Source of the DNA: Chloroflexi bacterium RBG_16_56_11
GTDB lineage: Bacteria; Chloroflexota; Dehalococcoidia; Dehalococcoidales; RBG-16-60-22
Direction: 5' to 3'
NCBI GenBank assembly: GCA_001796865.1
Contig: MGNQ01000009.1
Location: forward strand, 19,547-64,513
Length of the DNA stretch: 44,967 nucleotides
The position numbers and the translations under genes were made by a program. Shown piece after piece: positions 1-8,043 of this stretch (positions are counted from its first letter, which is position 1; each line of letters opens with the position of its first letter). The notes under the pieces are model-generated. The model had not been told where the DNA came from. It made no database searches and saw nothing but the letters and a program-made list of their open reading frames with translations.

Positions 1-3
1 AAC

Positions 4-1140
4 TCACCCCAGTGCCTGCCGCAGATCATCCAGGATGTCCTCGGTATTTTCGAGGCCGACTGAGAGACGGACCAGCCCATCCGTGATGCAGCACTTCTCG
101 CGGTGCTCTTTAGGCATAGAGGCATGCGTCATTGTCGCCGGATGTGATGCCAGCGAAGTGGGTCCCCCTAGCGACTCTGCCAGGATAAAGAGTGTAATTT
201 TCCTGAGGAAGCTGTAAGCTGCTTCTTGTCCACCCTTCAATTCAAAGCTGACCATCCCGCCGAAGCCCTTCATCTGCCGGCGGGCGATTTCATGACCGGA
301 ATGCGAAGCTAGTCCCGGGTAATACACCTTTTTTACCGCCGGGTTTCTGCTGAGATATTCGGCCACGGCAAAAGCGTTATGTTCATGGTGGTTCATCCTG
401 AGATGCAGTGTTTCGATGCCCCTCAGTACCAGCCAGCAATCGAAAGGAGAAGCGCAGGTGCCCATGGCGTTGAGCAGATATTGTACCCTCTCGGTCAATT
501 CTTTGGTGGTAGTTATCACAGCACCACCGACGACGTCGCAATGGCCGTTGAGGTACTTGGTGGTGGAGTGGACGACGAGGTCTACTCCGAGGTCTATCGG
601 CCGCTGGAAGTAGGGCGTGGCGAAGGTATTATCGATAACGGTCAACAATTTATGTTTCTTGGCCACGTCTACCGTCATCTCGATATCGGTTATATTGAGA
701 AGCGGATTGGAAGGGGTTTCCAGCCAGAGCATCCGGGTGTTCGGCCTTATAGCCTCCTCAATTTTACGCCGGTTATCCAGCCTCAGGAAGGTAGTCTCTA
801 TGCCGAAATGCCGCATCACGTTCTCCAGCAGGCGGTAGGTTCCCCCGTAAACGTCATCGCCGCAGATAACATGGTCACCAGTCTTGAGCAGGTGCAGCAC
901 GGTGGTCTCGGCGGCCATGCCGGTGGCGAAGGCAAAGCCGGCCTTGCCTCCTTCGAGCTGTGCCATGGTATCCTCCAGGATTTTCCGTGTCGGATTGGAT
1001 GTACGTGAGTAATCATACCCTTTTGTCTTACCGATGTCATCGAAGGCAAAAGTCGATGTCATGTAAACAGGGGGGCTGATGGCCCCGTAAGCACGGTCCA
1101 TACGCTCGCCGGCATGGATATTCATTGTCTCACTCCTCAT
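4..1140 (-). CDS. Cystathionine gamma-synthase / cystathionine beta-lyase family PLP enzyme
   Basis: This is a 378-residue fold-type I PLP enzyme of the Cys/Met metabolism family, within the usual 370-400 residues and complete in the window. The N-terminus carries the family's IHAGE signature and the SPPVYMTSTF and YSRTSNPT substrate-loop motifs; the PLP lysine is in HSTTKYLNGH, and the C-terminus has the LGGPTSLASHPATMTHA block. It probably joins cysteine to an activated homoserine, or runs the reverse lyase reaction; sequence alone does not separate MetB, MetC and cystathionine gamma-lyase. The ATG at 1140 has AAGGAGG upstream. A second ATG at 1125 (MNIHAGE) also has an AGGAG and matches family N-termini as well. 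The gene is transcribed away from the sulfite reductase operon and shares its regulatory region, which suggests common sulfur control. Confidence 0.93.
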   Translation of the reverse strand: MRSETMNIHAGERMDRAYGAISPPVYMTSTFAFDDIGKTKGYDYSRTSNPTRKILEDTMAQLEGGKAGFAFATGMAAETTVLHLLKTGDHVICGDDVYGGTYRLLENVMRHFGIETTFLRLDNRRKIEEAIRPNTRMLWLETPSNPLLNITDIEMTVDVAKKHKLLTVIDNTFATPYFQRPIDLGVDLVVHSTTKYLNGHCDVVGGAVITTTKELTERVQYLLNAMGTCASPFDCWLVLRGIETLHLRMNHHEHNAFAVAEYLSRNPAVKKVYYPGLASHSGHEIARRQMKGFGGMVSFELKGGQEAAYSFLRKITLFILAESLGGPTSLASHPATMTHASMPKEHREKCCITDGLVRLSVGLENTEDILDDLRQALG

Positions 1141-1344
1141 ATTCTTCCTCCTTACTTTCTACGGATAAAGGATTGTTTCGGGTCGTGATCGATATGCCGA
1201 CCAGGTAATTTGATAACGGCGGTCAAGGGGGGACTGTAACAGGATATTCTGTGTCAGATTGAGATTTTAAACATCCCGGATAGCATCCGTTAGACACGAA
1301 CCCAGATGCATTGCAGAAATAAAGTTGACTAATTTGATAAACTA

Positions 1345-1373
1345 AGTATACTATTCTCTAAAAAACCTGTCAA
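1345..1373 (-). promoter_or_regulatory. Leftward sigma-70 promoter for the cystathionine synthase gene
   Basis: On the minus strand TTGACA (1373-1368) is followed after exactly 17 bp by TATACT (1350-1345), a near-consensus housekeeping promoter. Transcription would begin near 1338, leaving a leader of about 200 nt before the start codon at 1140. The -10 box lies inside the left arm of the inverted repeat described separately. Confidence 0.75.
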
Positions 1374-1410
1374 GCAATACCGATAAAAACGTTTAAACTC
1401 AGCCGGGGGC

Positions 1411-1439
1411 TTGACAGGATGGGAAAAGTATTGTAAATT
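1411..1439 (+). promoter_or_regulatory. Rightward sigma-70 promoter for the sulfite reductase-siroheme operon
   Basis: TTGACA (1411-1416) is followed after 17 bp by TAAATT (1434-1439). The predicted start point, near 1446, lies in the right arm of the inverted repeat, so a bound regulator would block initiation. The first gene starts at 1905, giving a leader of roughly 460 nt. Confidence 0.65.
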
Positions 1440-1472
1440 GGTTAGTATACTAAACTTATCATATTAGTCAAC

Positions 1473-1904
1473 AATTAGGTTATGAACACATTTTTGACTG
1501 CCCGTAAAACTGTCAACCCTGTAAATGAACACGGTAGGCAACTACCACTGTATGTTCCATTTACACTGCAGAACATTTTTCACCCCGGGCGCCATTTCTC
1601 TTTCTCCGGGATACAGACCTTTTCTGGAGGAACTCATCACACCTGCGCCTGTACCAGCGCCGGTTGTGGCGCTGCGGCAGAACACTGAACCTTTTCCCGG
1701 AACCTCGCGAGTCAATCACCCCGCAAATAACACACAACCGGCATTTCAGGTTAATCTTACCAGACCGACTTTGCATCAGGCGTATAACCGTAGATATTAT
1801 TTTTCACCCTGTGCAATTTACGTCAGGTTTCATGAAATCTTTTTGCTTTCATAGAATTTAATAATTTTTAAAGGATCACTGGGATAAGGAGGGGAAGAGA
1901 ATAT
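1473..1904 (+). other. Long untranslated leader of the sulfite reductase operon
   Basis: These 432 bp hold no gene I can support. The frame opening with an ATG at 1482 has no adequate ribosome-binding site and no recognisable protein character. A perfect 7-bp hairpin (CAGCGCC, 6-nt loop, GGCGCTG) occupies 1655-1674 but no T-run follows it. I looked for a T-box antiterminator core and for a SAM-I riboswitch pattern and saw neither. Confidence 0.4.
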
Positions 1905-2852
1905 ATGCCAGAGGATGAAAAGAGCCAACCCGGGATGAATTTTGAAGAGCTCAAGAGCGGCGGATTCATCAAGCAGACGCAGGAGAACCTGTTCACCGTA
2001 AGACTCAGGTGCCCCGGAGGCAAGCTGACCTCTCGGCAGTTGAATAAAGCGGCGGAGCTTGCCGAAAAGTATGGCCGCGGGGAGATTCATAACTCCTTTC
2101 GCCAATCTATTGAAATCCCTTACGTTCATTACCGGTATTTTAATGATATTATCGCTGAGCTTAAGCAAATAAACTGGGCGGTAGCTTCCTGCGGTCCGCG
2201 CATTAGGGTCCCCACTGCTTGCGCCGGATGTACCTGGAACCCTAACGGGCTGATGGACACCCAGACCATGTGCCGGGAGATAGATAAGCGGTATTTCGGG
2301 ACTCCCACCACTCATCATAAATTCAAGATATCATTCTCGGGCTGCCCGATAGACTGCGCCCGCTCCCGGGAGATGGACCTGGGTTTCCAGGGTATGGCGG
2401 AGCCGGAGCTGGTATCCGAAATGTGCACCGCCTGCGGGCTTTGCATCTCCAGCTGTGAGGAAAAGGCGCTGACTATGGTCAACGGGCTGCCGGTGAGGGA
2501 TTACAGCAAGTGCATCTATTGCGGGGACTGCGTCAAGGTGTGTCCGGTAAACGCTATGATCGAGATGAGAAAGGGATGGCTGGCACGCGTCGGGGGGAAA
2601 CATGGCCGGCACCCCCTGTATGCTTATGAGATAGCGCAGTTCGTCTCGGATGAACAGTGTTACCCCCTTCTTGAAAAGACGATGGATTGGTATAAAAGCA
2701 ATGCTACCGGAAGAGAAAGAATCGGGGCAACCGTGAGTCGTATCGGCCTGGCCAAATTTCTGGATGAAGTAGTAAAACCCCTGGGTTTGGAGGTTATCGA
2801 GACGCCAGAAGAAAGAAAAAAGTACCGGACGGGAGGCAACCTGTATATGTAG
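1905..2852 (+). CDS. Small siroheme-type sulfite/nitrite reductase with two 4Fe-4S ferredoxin clusters
   Basis: This 315-residue protein combines a nitrite/sulfite reductase ferredoxin-like half (about residues 15-85), a siroheme/4Fe-4S domain with cysteines near 106-109 and the SGCPIDC motif (Cys147, Cys151), and an inserted bacterial ferredoxin domain with two classic sets (Cys174/177/180/184 and Cys203/206/209/213). It is about half the length of NADPH sulfite reductase hemoprotein and resembles the small single-subunit reductases of anaerobes and AsrC. The likely reaction is six-electron reduction of sulfite to sulfide with ferredoxin-type electrons. APS reductase and cysteine synthase follow directly, which argues for an assimilatory role. 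AAGGAGG lies 12 nt before the ATG. Nitrite as substrate cannot be excluded. Confidence 0.85.
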   Translation: MPEDEKSQPGMNFEELKSGGFIKQTQENLFTVRLRCPGGKLTSRQLNKAAELAEKYGRGEIHNSFRQSIEIPYVHYRYFNDIIAELKQINWAVASCGPRIRVPTACAGCTWNPNGLMDTQTMCREIDKRYFGTPTTHHKFKISFSGCPIDCARSREMDLGFQGMAEPELVSEMCTACGLCISSCEEKALTMVNGLPVRDYSKCIYCGDCVKVCPVNAMIEMRKGWLARVGGKHGRHPLYAYEIAQFVSDEQCYPLLEKTMDWYKSNATGRERIGATVSRIGLAKFLDEVVKPLGLEVIETPEERKKYRTGGNLYM

Positions 2853-2905
2853 TATTCCCATATCTATCGAGCACGAACAAGAATTAATTGGAGGAAAGCG
2901 CAACA

Positions 2906-3646
2906 ATGGAAGAAAAAGTTCAACATGCGAAAGAACTAATAAGAGAATCGATAGTTAAATATCGCCGGATTGCGGTAGCCTGCTCTTTCGGCAAGGACAG
3001 CATGGTAACGGTGCATATTGCCAGGGAAGTTGACCCGGACATCAAGGTGTTTTCGGTGATGACCCAGTACAAGCCGAAGGAGACGTTTGAATATCTCCAA
3101 TTGATGAACAGGCGGATGAACCTGAATACCACGGTATATATTGTGGCGGACAGCGTTCCTGAGATACTCCGCGATAATAACATCGAAGTGATATTGCTAC
3201 CTTCGGCGGAGTTTAATCAGGCTGCGACCAGAGTCAACTCCGAAAAAGCTAGGGCCATTTACGAGACTGACCCTGATGAATGCTGCCGCCTGCTCAAGGT
3301 TGACCCCACCAAAGTAGCGGTAAAAGACCTCGATGCCTGGATAACGGGCTTAAGGAACACCGAGGGCAGAACCAGGGTAGATTACCAGGAGGTCGAGCAT
3401 AAGGGCGGCCTTGTTAAAATCAATCCGATTTTAACTTTTACGGAGACCGATATCTGGAAATACATGGCCACCCGGGGCATCGAACCCCATCCCTGGTACC
3501 GCATGGATTACCGCTCCATCGGCTGCGCCCCTTGCTCGAATCCCGGCGGCGTACTGGAGCGGGACGGCCGGTGGAAGGACACCAGCAAGTGTGGCGGCGA
3601 GTGCGGCATACATACACAAACACTCAAATTAGCCGTGAAGCGATAG
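2906..3646 (+). CDS. cysH: Adenylylsulfate (APS) reductase, CysH family
   Basis: This 246-residue PAPS/APS reductase-family protein reduces activated sulfate to sulfite, feeding the sulfite reductase encoded just upstream. The N-terminal PP-loop SFGKDS is at residues 27-32. A Cys126-Cys127 pair and the Cys207-x2-Cys210 pair form the 4Fe-4S ligand set found in APS-specific rather than PAPS-specific enzymes, and the catalytic cysteine is Cys233 in the C-terminal ECGIH motif. An in-frame TTG at 2888 overlaps the GGAGG at 2890-2894, so the ATG at 2906 is the probable start. ATP sulfurylase, needed to make APS, is not in this window. Confidence 0.88.
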   Translation: MEEKVQHAKELIRESIVKYRRIAVACSFGKDSMVTVHIAREVDPDIKVFSVMTQYKPKETFEYLQLMNRRMNLNTTVYIVADSVPEILRDNNIEVILLPSAEFNQAATRVNSEKARAIYETDPDECCRLLKVDPTKVAVKDLDAWITGLRNTEGRTRVDYQEVEHKGGLVKINPILTFTETDIWKYMATRGIEPHPWYRMDYRSIGCAPCSNPGGVLERDGRWKDTSKCGGECGIHTQTLKLAVKR

Positions 3647-3655
3647 AGGATAAAC

Positions 3656-4843
3656 ATGGAAAGTCAGGGATTCAATCACCATCTAAGGGTATATTCGGAT
3701 ATAACCCAGTTGATTGGCAGCCTGGATAACCCCACGCCTTTGGTCAGGCTGAACAGGATCAACGGAAATAAGGATTTCTCTATTTACCTTAAGCTGGAGA
3801 GGTATAATCCCTTCGGCTCGGTCAAGGACAGGATCGCCCTTGCCATGATCAAGCGGCTGGATATCGGCCATAAAACACTCGTCGAGCCCTCTTCAGGGAA
3901 TACGGGGATTGCCCTTACTTGTGTTGCCAACTCCCTGGGGATACCGATAGAAATAGCGGTGCCGGAAGGTATCCCCGAGGAAAAGAAAGTCCTGCTAAGG
4001 TTTTTAGGAGCCAAGCTTATGGAAGCCAGTGATTCGTTGTGTCCCGTGTTCCCGAGTGAAGGAGCGAGGGGGCTGGTTAATGCCCTGGTAAATAGCCCGG
4101 CCACCCGCGATAGCTACATCAGCCCTAACCAGTACGAGAACGAGCTAAATGTCCAGGCCCATTATGAGACGACGGGGCCGGAAATCTGGAAGCAGACCGG
4201 GGGAAAAATCGACTATTTCTTTGCCGGATTCGGCACCTGCGGCACGATAACGGGTGTCGGACGCTACCTCAAAGAACAAAACCCAGCGGTAAAAATAGTG
4301 GCCGTGGAGCCTTCTTCAAAAAACCACCGGCTGCCGGGGATGAAGAGGATAACCGGGCTGGCAGAAGAATATGTACCCAAAATCCTTGACAGGTCAATAA
4401 TCGATGACATAGTCGAGGTGGATGATGAGCAAGCCTATAAAACGGCGCTGGAGTTGGCCCGGAAAGACGGCATCCCCGTCGGGCCGACCACCGGGGCGAT
4501 TGTTACCGCCGCCCTGCGATACGCCGGGTTAAACAAAGGTCTGGCGGTGGCCATTTCACCCGATGATGCCTTTAAATACGCCAGCTTTTACGCCGGGGTG
4601 CTGAAGGGAGAGGAAGAAAATGGCCGTCGCCGTGAATATGATCTGAGCGACCTTGTCTGCCCGCTATCCAAGATGCGAGCAACGGAACTGATTGACGGGC
4701 TGCGACAGGGAGAAACGGCAGCTATTATCCTCGGTGATGTCGATTCGCTGAAAAACGTGTCCAAAGAGTTGAAGACCAGGGGCGTCAAGCTGAGCTTTGA
4801 GCAGGAAGGTGAAAGCCGGTTCAAATTGACCGTCACAAGATAG
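3656..4843 (+). CDS. Cysteine synthase (CysK/CysM type) with C-terminal TusA-like domain
   Basis: This 395-residue protein is longer than the usual 300-320 residues of O-acetylserine sulfhydrylase. Residues 1 to about 320 are a fold-type II PLP enzyme with NPTPLVRLNR, the PLP lysine Lys57 in NPFGSVKDRI, the cofactor loop SSGNTG near 79-84 and the glycine-rich GFGTCGTITG motif. The last 68 residues (328-395) form a separate domain that begins LVCPLSKMRATELIDGL, matching the TusA/SirA fold whose CPxP-type cysteine (here Cys335) carries persulfide sulfur. It should make cysteine from an activated serine and sulfide, perhaps with the tail delivering or sensing sulfur. The gene sits 9 bp after cysH. 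The acceptor (O-acetylserine or O-phosphoserine) is undetermined. Confidence 0.87.
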   Translation: MESQGFNHHLRVYSDITQLIGSLDNPTPLVRLNRINGNKDFSIYLKLERYNPFGSVKDRIALAMIKRLDIGHKTLVEPSSGNTGIALTCVANSLGIPIEIAVPEGIPEEKKVLLRFLGAKLMEASDSLCPVFPSEGARGLVNALVNSPATRDSYISPNQYENELNVQAHYETTGPEIWKQTGGKIDYFFAGFGTCGTITGVGRYLKEQNPAVKIVAVEPSSKNHRLPGMKRITGLAEEYVPKILDRSIIDDIVEVDDEQAYKTALELARKDGIPVGPTTGAIVTAALRYAGLNKGLAVAISPDDAFKYASFYAGVLKGEEENGRRREYDLSDLVCPLSKMRATELIDGLRQGETAAIILGDVDSLKNVSKELKTRGVKLSFEQEGESRFKLTVTR

Positions 4844-4890
4844 ATGGAATGCCTCTCCTGAATTATGTGACACCCGGTGGAGTAATACAA

Positions 4891-5160
4891 ATGAAAAATA
4901 AAAACATTGAATGTGCCTATATCGGAGAAATGAAAAGACGTTCGTGGTTGAAATCTATTACCTGGCGGATTATCGGGATTGTTATTCTGGGTTTGATTTC
5001 CTGGCTGATCACTCATGACTGGGAACAGACATCCGTAATAACGATTTCCTTCCATGCTGTTCGTCTTGTCCTCTACTATTTTCATGAGAGATGGTGGGAC
5101 AACCGCGAGTGGGGCCGGATAAAAGTCACGGGACAACTGGAGAAAGGAGAAGGCATCTAG
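4891..5160 (+). CDS. DUF2061 small membrane protein
   Basis: This short protein of about 89 residues has the DUF2061 pattern: a basic start (EMKRRSWLKSITWRIIG), two predicted transmembrane helices around IIGIVILGLISWLI and VITISFHAVRLVLYYF, and the closing HERWWDNREWG block. DUF2061 proteins are often found with sulfate-activation genes, sometimes fused to APS kinase, and the location between cysteine synthase and siroheme synthesis fits that. The biochemical role is unknown. The frame is open from an ATG at 4849, but the ATG at 4891 has GGTGGAG 8 nt upstream and the DUF2061 core begins after it, so it is preferred. Confidence 0.8.
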   Translation: MKNKNIECAYIGEMKRRSWLKSITWRIIGIVILGLISWLITHDWEQTSVITISFHAVRLVLYYFHERWWDNREWGRIKVTGQLEKGEGI

Positions 5161-5214
5161 CCTCGGAATGTGCCGGCGGGTCAGGAAGGGTCGCCGACTC
5201 ATGAAAGCAAAAGA

Positions 5215-5865
5215 ATGAGCTACTACCCGGTGTTTTTAAATATCAAAGGGAAAAAATGCGTCGTCTTCGGTGGTGGAGAGGTCGCTCTGCACAAGGTGAC
5301 ATCTCTTCTGGATAACGGAGCGCGTGTAAAAATAGTAAGTCCGGTAATTTGCAGCGATTTATCGCGCCTGGCAGAAACCGGGGCAGTCCAGGAGGTTAAA
5401 CGGGAATACCGAGACGGAGACCTGCGAGGCGTTTTTCTGGCCATCGCGGCGACCGATAACTGGAAAACTAATCTCGAGATTACAGTTGAAGCCCGCCGGA
5501 GAGGCTGCCTGGTCAATACCGTTGATGACGCCGACCATTCCGATTTTATCTTGCCTTCTTGCCTGCGCCGGGGAGATATTACCATTGCCGTTTCCACGTC
5601 GGGCAAGAGCCCGGCGCTGGCCCGTAAGCTCCGCCATAAACTCGAAAAAGAAATTGGTAATGAATATGCCTCTCTGATTGGTCTGGTTGCCGCAGTGCGG
5701 GAGGAAATGAAAAAGCAAGGGATAAAGATAAACAGAAATACCTGGCAGGAAGCCCTCGACATCGAGTGGCTGCTAACGCTTTTAAAAAGCGGCGATACGC
5801 TAGGGGCAAAAGCAGCAATTATGGGAAAACTATTGGCGATACAGGATTACTCAAATGTATCTTAA
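5215..5865 (+). CDS. Precorrin-2 dehydrogenase / sirohydrochlorin ferrochelatase (Met8/CysG N-terminal type)
   Basis: This protein of about 216 residues starts YYPVFLNIKGKKCVVFGGG, the Rossmann NAD-binding signature of precorrin-2 dehydrogenase. It continues with the VNTVDDADHSDFILPS block carrying the catalytic aspartate and the ISTSGKSP-like AVSTSGKSPALARKLR motif. It oxidises precorrin-2 to sirohydrochlorin and may insert iron to give siroheme, the cofactor of the sulfite reductase in the same operon. The frame is open from GTG 5170, but family N-termini match the ATG at 5215; the ribosome-binding site for either start is poor. Its 3' end overlaps hemA by 11 bp, suggesting translational coupling. 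Confidence 0.9.
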   Translation: MSYYPVFLNIKGKKCVVFGGGEVALHKVTSLLDNGARVKIVSPVICSDLSRLAETGAVQEVKREYRDGDLRGVFLAIAATDNWKTNLEITVEARRRGCLVNTVDDADHSDFILPSCLRRGDITIAVSTSGKSPALARKLRHKLEKEIGNEYASLIGLVAAVREEMKKQGIKINRNTWQEALDIEWLLTLLKSGDTLGAKAAIMGKLLAIQDYSNVS

Positions 5866-7120
5866 TCTGGTAGGTATCAATCACCACATAACTCCCGTCA
5901 ATATCCGGGAACGGGCCGCGGTGAGAAGAAGCAGGGTTCAGGACGCCCTCGAAGCGCTAAAAAAAACGGCAGCTCACTGTGTCATCCTGTCCACGTGCAA
6001 CCGTACCGAGATTTACACAGTGGAAAACCATAATCAAGAAAAAGAAAGGGCCGGACTCTTTTTCTTGAAAAAATATTTACACGTTCCTGAATCTATCCTG
6101 TCAGAATATGCTTATTTCTGCAGCGGCGCCGCCGCCGCAGAGCACCTTTTCGGCGTGGCCGGTGGTCTTGATTCCATGATAGTAGGAGAATGCGAAGTCC
6201 TCGGGCAGGTCAAACGGGCATTGGCTTCCGCGGAAGAAGCCGGAACGGCCAACCTCCCACTGCGTCGCTTGTTTCAGGCTTCGATCAGGACAGGGCGTCG
6301 AATCCGCAAAGAAACCGAAATCAGCCGGAACCACCTTTCCGTCAGCTCTATAGCCGTAGAACTGGCCGTGCAATCCCTGGGCGACCTTGCGCGATGCCGG
6401 ATATTAATTATCGGGGCCGGCGAAGCTGGTAAAGGGGCGGTTCTCGCCGCCAGGGAAAAAAACGCGGGTGACATTCTTGTCGCCAGCCGAACCCTGGAAA
6501 GGGCTTCGGCCTTGGCCCGGGTTTTACGAGGTACCGCCATTAAATTCGACGATATACCGGCAATACTGGGTTCCTGTGACCTTGTTGTTGCCTGTGCCGA
6601 CGCCGGCGGAACCATCATCAACTCACATCAGGTCGCCCAGGCGTTGCAGAAGCGTAATGGTTCACCACAGGTAATAATCGATATCGCTGTACCCCGGAAC
6701 GTGGACCCTGACGCTGGTCTGATAGATAACGTATCCCTTTATAACATCGATGACTTGAATCTAATTTCGGAAAAGAACCACCAGCTGCGCAAGCGTGAGT
6801 TAATAAAGGCCAGACGGATTATCAGGGAGGAGAGAGAAAGGTTCCTGTCCTGGTGGCGGAGTTTTTCGGTTAGCCCGGTTATCTTTGCCCTCATGGAAAA
6901 GGCCAACCGTATCCGGGATGCTTATTTCGATAAAACGTTAAAAAAGCTGCCGACGCTCTCCGATGAAGAAAGGCATAGCCTGGAAAAGATGACCGAAGTC
7001 ATCGTGACTAGATTGCTTCAGGACACCGTCGACATGCTAAAAGAGAATTCCAACCGTGACGGGCAATATTCTCGCCTGGTCAGCCAGCTTTTCCGCCTGG
7101 ATTGCGAGGTGTCGCAATAA
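5855..7120 (+). CDS. hemA: Glutamyl-tRNA reductase
   Basis: This 421-residue protein catalyses the first committed step of tetrapyrrole synthesis, NADPH reduction of Glu-tRNA(Glu) to glutamate-1-semialdehyde. The N-terminus LVGINHHITPVNIRER and the catalytic cysteine Cys48 in ILSTCNRTEIY are diagnostic. They are followed by FGVAGGLDSMIVGECEVLGQVK, split here as GGLDSMIVGE and EVLGQVK, and by the NADPH domain with IIGAGEAGK. The C-terminal dimerisation helix region (about 320-421) is complete. It overlaps the preceding and following genes, so the tetrapyrrole genes form a tightly packed transcript. Confidence 0.96.
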   Translation: MYLNLVGINHHITPVNIRERAAVRRSRVQDALEALKKTAAHCVILSTCNRTEIYTVENHNQEKERAGLFFLKKYLHVPESILSEYAYFCSGAAAAEHLFGVAGGLDSMIVGECEVLGQVKRALASAEEAGTANLPLRRLFQASIRTGRRIRKETEISRNHLSVSSIAVELAVQSLGDLARCRILIIGAGEAGKGAVLAAREKNAGDILVASRTLERASALARVLRGTAIKFDDIPAILGSCDLVVACADAGGTIINSHQVAQALQKRNGSPQVIIDIAVPRNVDPDAGLIDNVSLYNIDDLNLISEKNHQLRKRELIKARRIIREERERFLSWWRSFSVSPVIFALMEKANRIRDAYFDKTLKKLPTLSDEERHSLEKMTEVIVTRLLQDTVDMLKENSNRDGQYSRLVSQLFRLDCEVSQ

Positions 7121-8043
7121 TCCCGAGGAAAATCGTGGTAGGTTCCAGGACCAGCCGGCTGGCTTTAATCCAGACGGAATTGGTTGTCGCGGAGATGAAA
7201 AGGGTGTCTCCGGGCACTGTATTTACCGTAGAGAAAATCGTTACCCACGGCGACCGTGACCGGCAGATCCCGCTCGACCGTGAAGAAGCGGCCGGTATCT
7301 TTATCAAGGAGCTTGAAGAAGCCTTGCTGGAGAAAAAGATTGATATCGCCATACACAGTCTTAAAGATGTACCGGAGAGAATTACGGCCGGACTGTGCCT
7401 TGCGGCGACGACGGAGAGGCTTGAACCCGGGGATGTGCTGGTAACCCGGGGGCTATCGCTGGCGCAACTACCTCCGGGCTCGCGCATCGGCACCGATAGT
7501 CTACGGCGTTCTATACAGCTACTCCGTCAGCGAAAAGACCTGGAGGTACATAGCCTCCGCGGCAACGTCGATACCCGCGTGGGCAAAGTGGTCCAAGGTG
7601 AGTTGGACGGCATCATCCTGGCTGCCGCTGGACTCATACGTCTCGGCCTTCAAGACAGGATTTCACAGTACCTGCCAATCGACGATTTTCTACCGGCCCC
7701 CGGCCAGGGCGCGCTCGCAATAGAAATAAGGCAGGACGATTGCCAGGTGTATCAGTTGGTTTCCCAGGTTAACCACCTGCCCACCTGGCAGAGCGTCACT
7801 GCTGAACGTGCCTTACTCACCGCTTTGGGGGTTGACTGCGATGTTCCCATCGCAGCCCTGGGCCGGGTAACAGATGGCTGGTTGACACTCACCGGCATGG
7901 TAGCGAGCCGGGACGGCAATGTCCTGCTACAACGTAAGGCGGAAGGGGATGCCCGGGAAGCGGGAAGGGTCGGCGAGCGGCTGGCGCGGATGATGTTGGA
8001 ATCAGGCGCGTCGGAATTAATTGCCGGGTTGAGACGCAAATGA
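7102..8043 (+). CDS. hemC: Hydroxymethylbilane synthase (porphobilinogen deaminase)
   Basis: This protein of about 313 residues polymerises four porphobilinogen units. Motifs are VVGSRTSRLALIQ at the N-terminus, IHSLKDVP, SLRR and LRGNVDTR, plus PAPGQGALAIE and the cofactor-binding cysteine in GVDCDVP, to which the dipyrromethane attaches. The start is uncertain. No ATG is available; TTG 7102 gives a 19-bp overlap with hemA and lacks a clear Shine-Dalgarno, and GTG 7135 would trim residues close to the first conserved strand. The gene ends in a 4-bp ATGA overlap with the next gene. Confidence 0.94.
   Translation: MRGVAIIPRKIVVGSRTSRLALIQTELVVAEMKRVSPGTVFTVEKIVTHGDRDRQIPLDREEAAGIFIKELEEALLEKKIDIAIHSLKDVPERITAGLCLAATTERLEPGDVLVTRGLSLAQLPPGSRIGTDSLRRSIQLLRQRKDLEVHSLRGNVDTRVGKVVQGELDGIILAAAGLIRLGLQDRISQYLPIDDFLPAPGQGALAIEIRQDDCQVYQLVSQVNHLPTWQSVTAERALLTALGVDCDVPIAALGRVTDGWLTLTGMVASRDGNVLLQRKAEGDAREAGRVGERLARMMLESGASELIAGLRRK

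Larger units (their letters stand above)
1324..1472. promoter_or_regulatory. Paired operator: 30-bp imperfect inverted repeat flanking divergent promoters
   Basis: The left arm (1324-1353) and right arm (1443-1472) are reverse complements at 26 of 30 positions. Each contains the core AGTATACT; in the right arm this extends to the perfect 12-bp palindrome TTAGTATACTAA at 1442-1453. The left arm covers the leftward -10 box and the right arm the rightward start point. This arrangement is typical of one repressor, or one dual regulator, controlling two divergent sulfur transcription units. The regulator is not encoded nearby and I do not recognise the motif with certainty. Confidence 0.6.

Noticed and set aside
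1482-1688. Small gene in the sulfite reductase leader
   Set aside because: The open frame has no good ribosome-binding site, its amino-acid make-up is not protein-like, and other frames are equally open there.
1141-1904. T-box or SAM-I riboswitch in the divergent region
   Set aside because: I looked for the T-box core and SAM-I core on both strands and found neither; a computed covariance search would be decisive.
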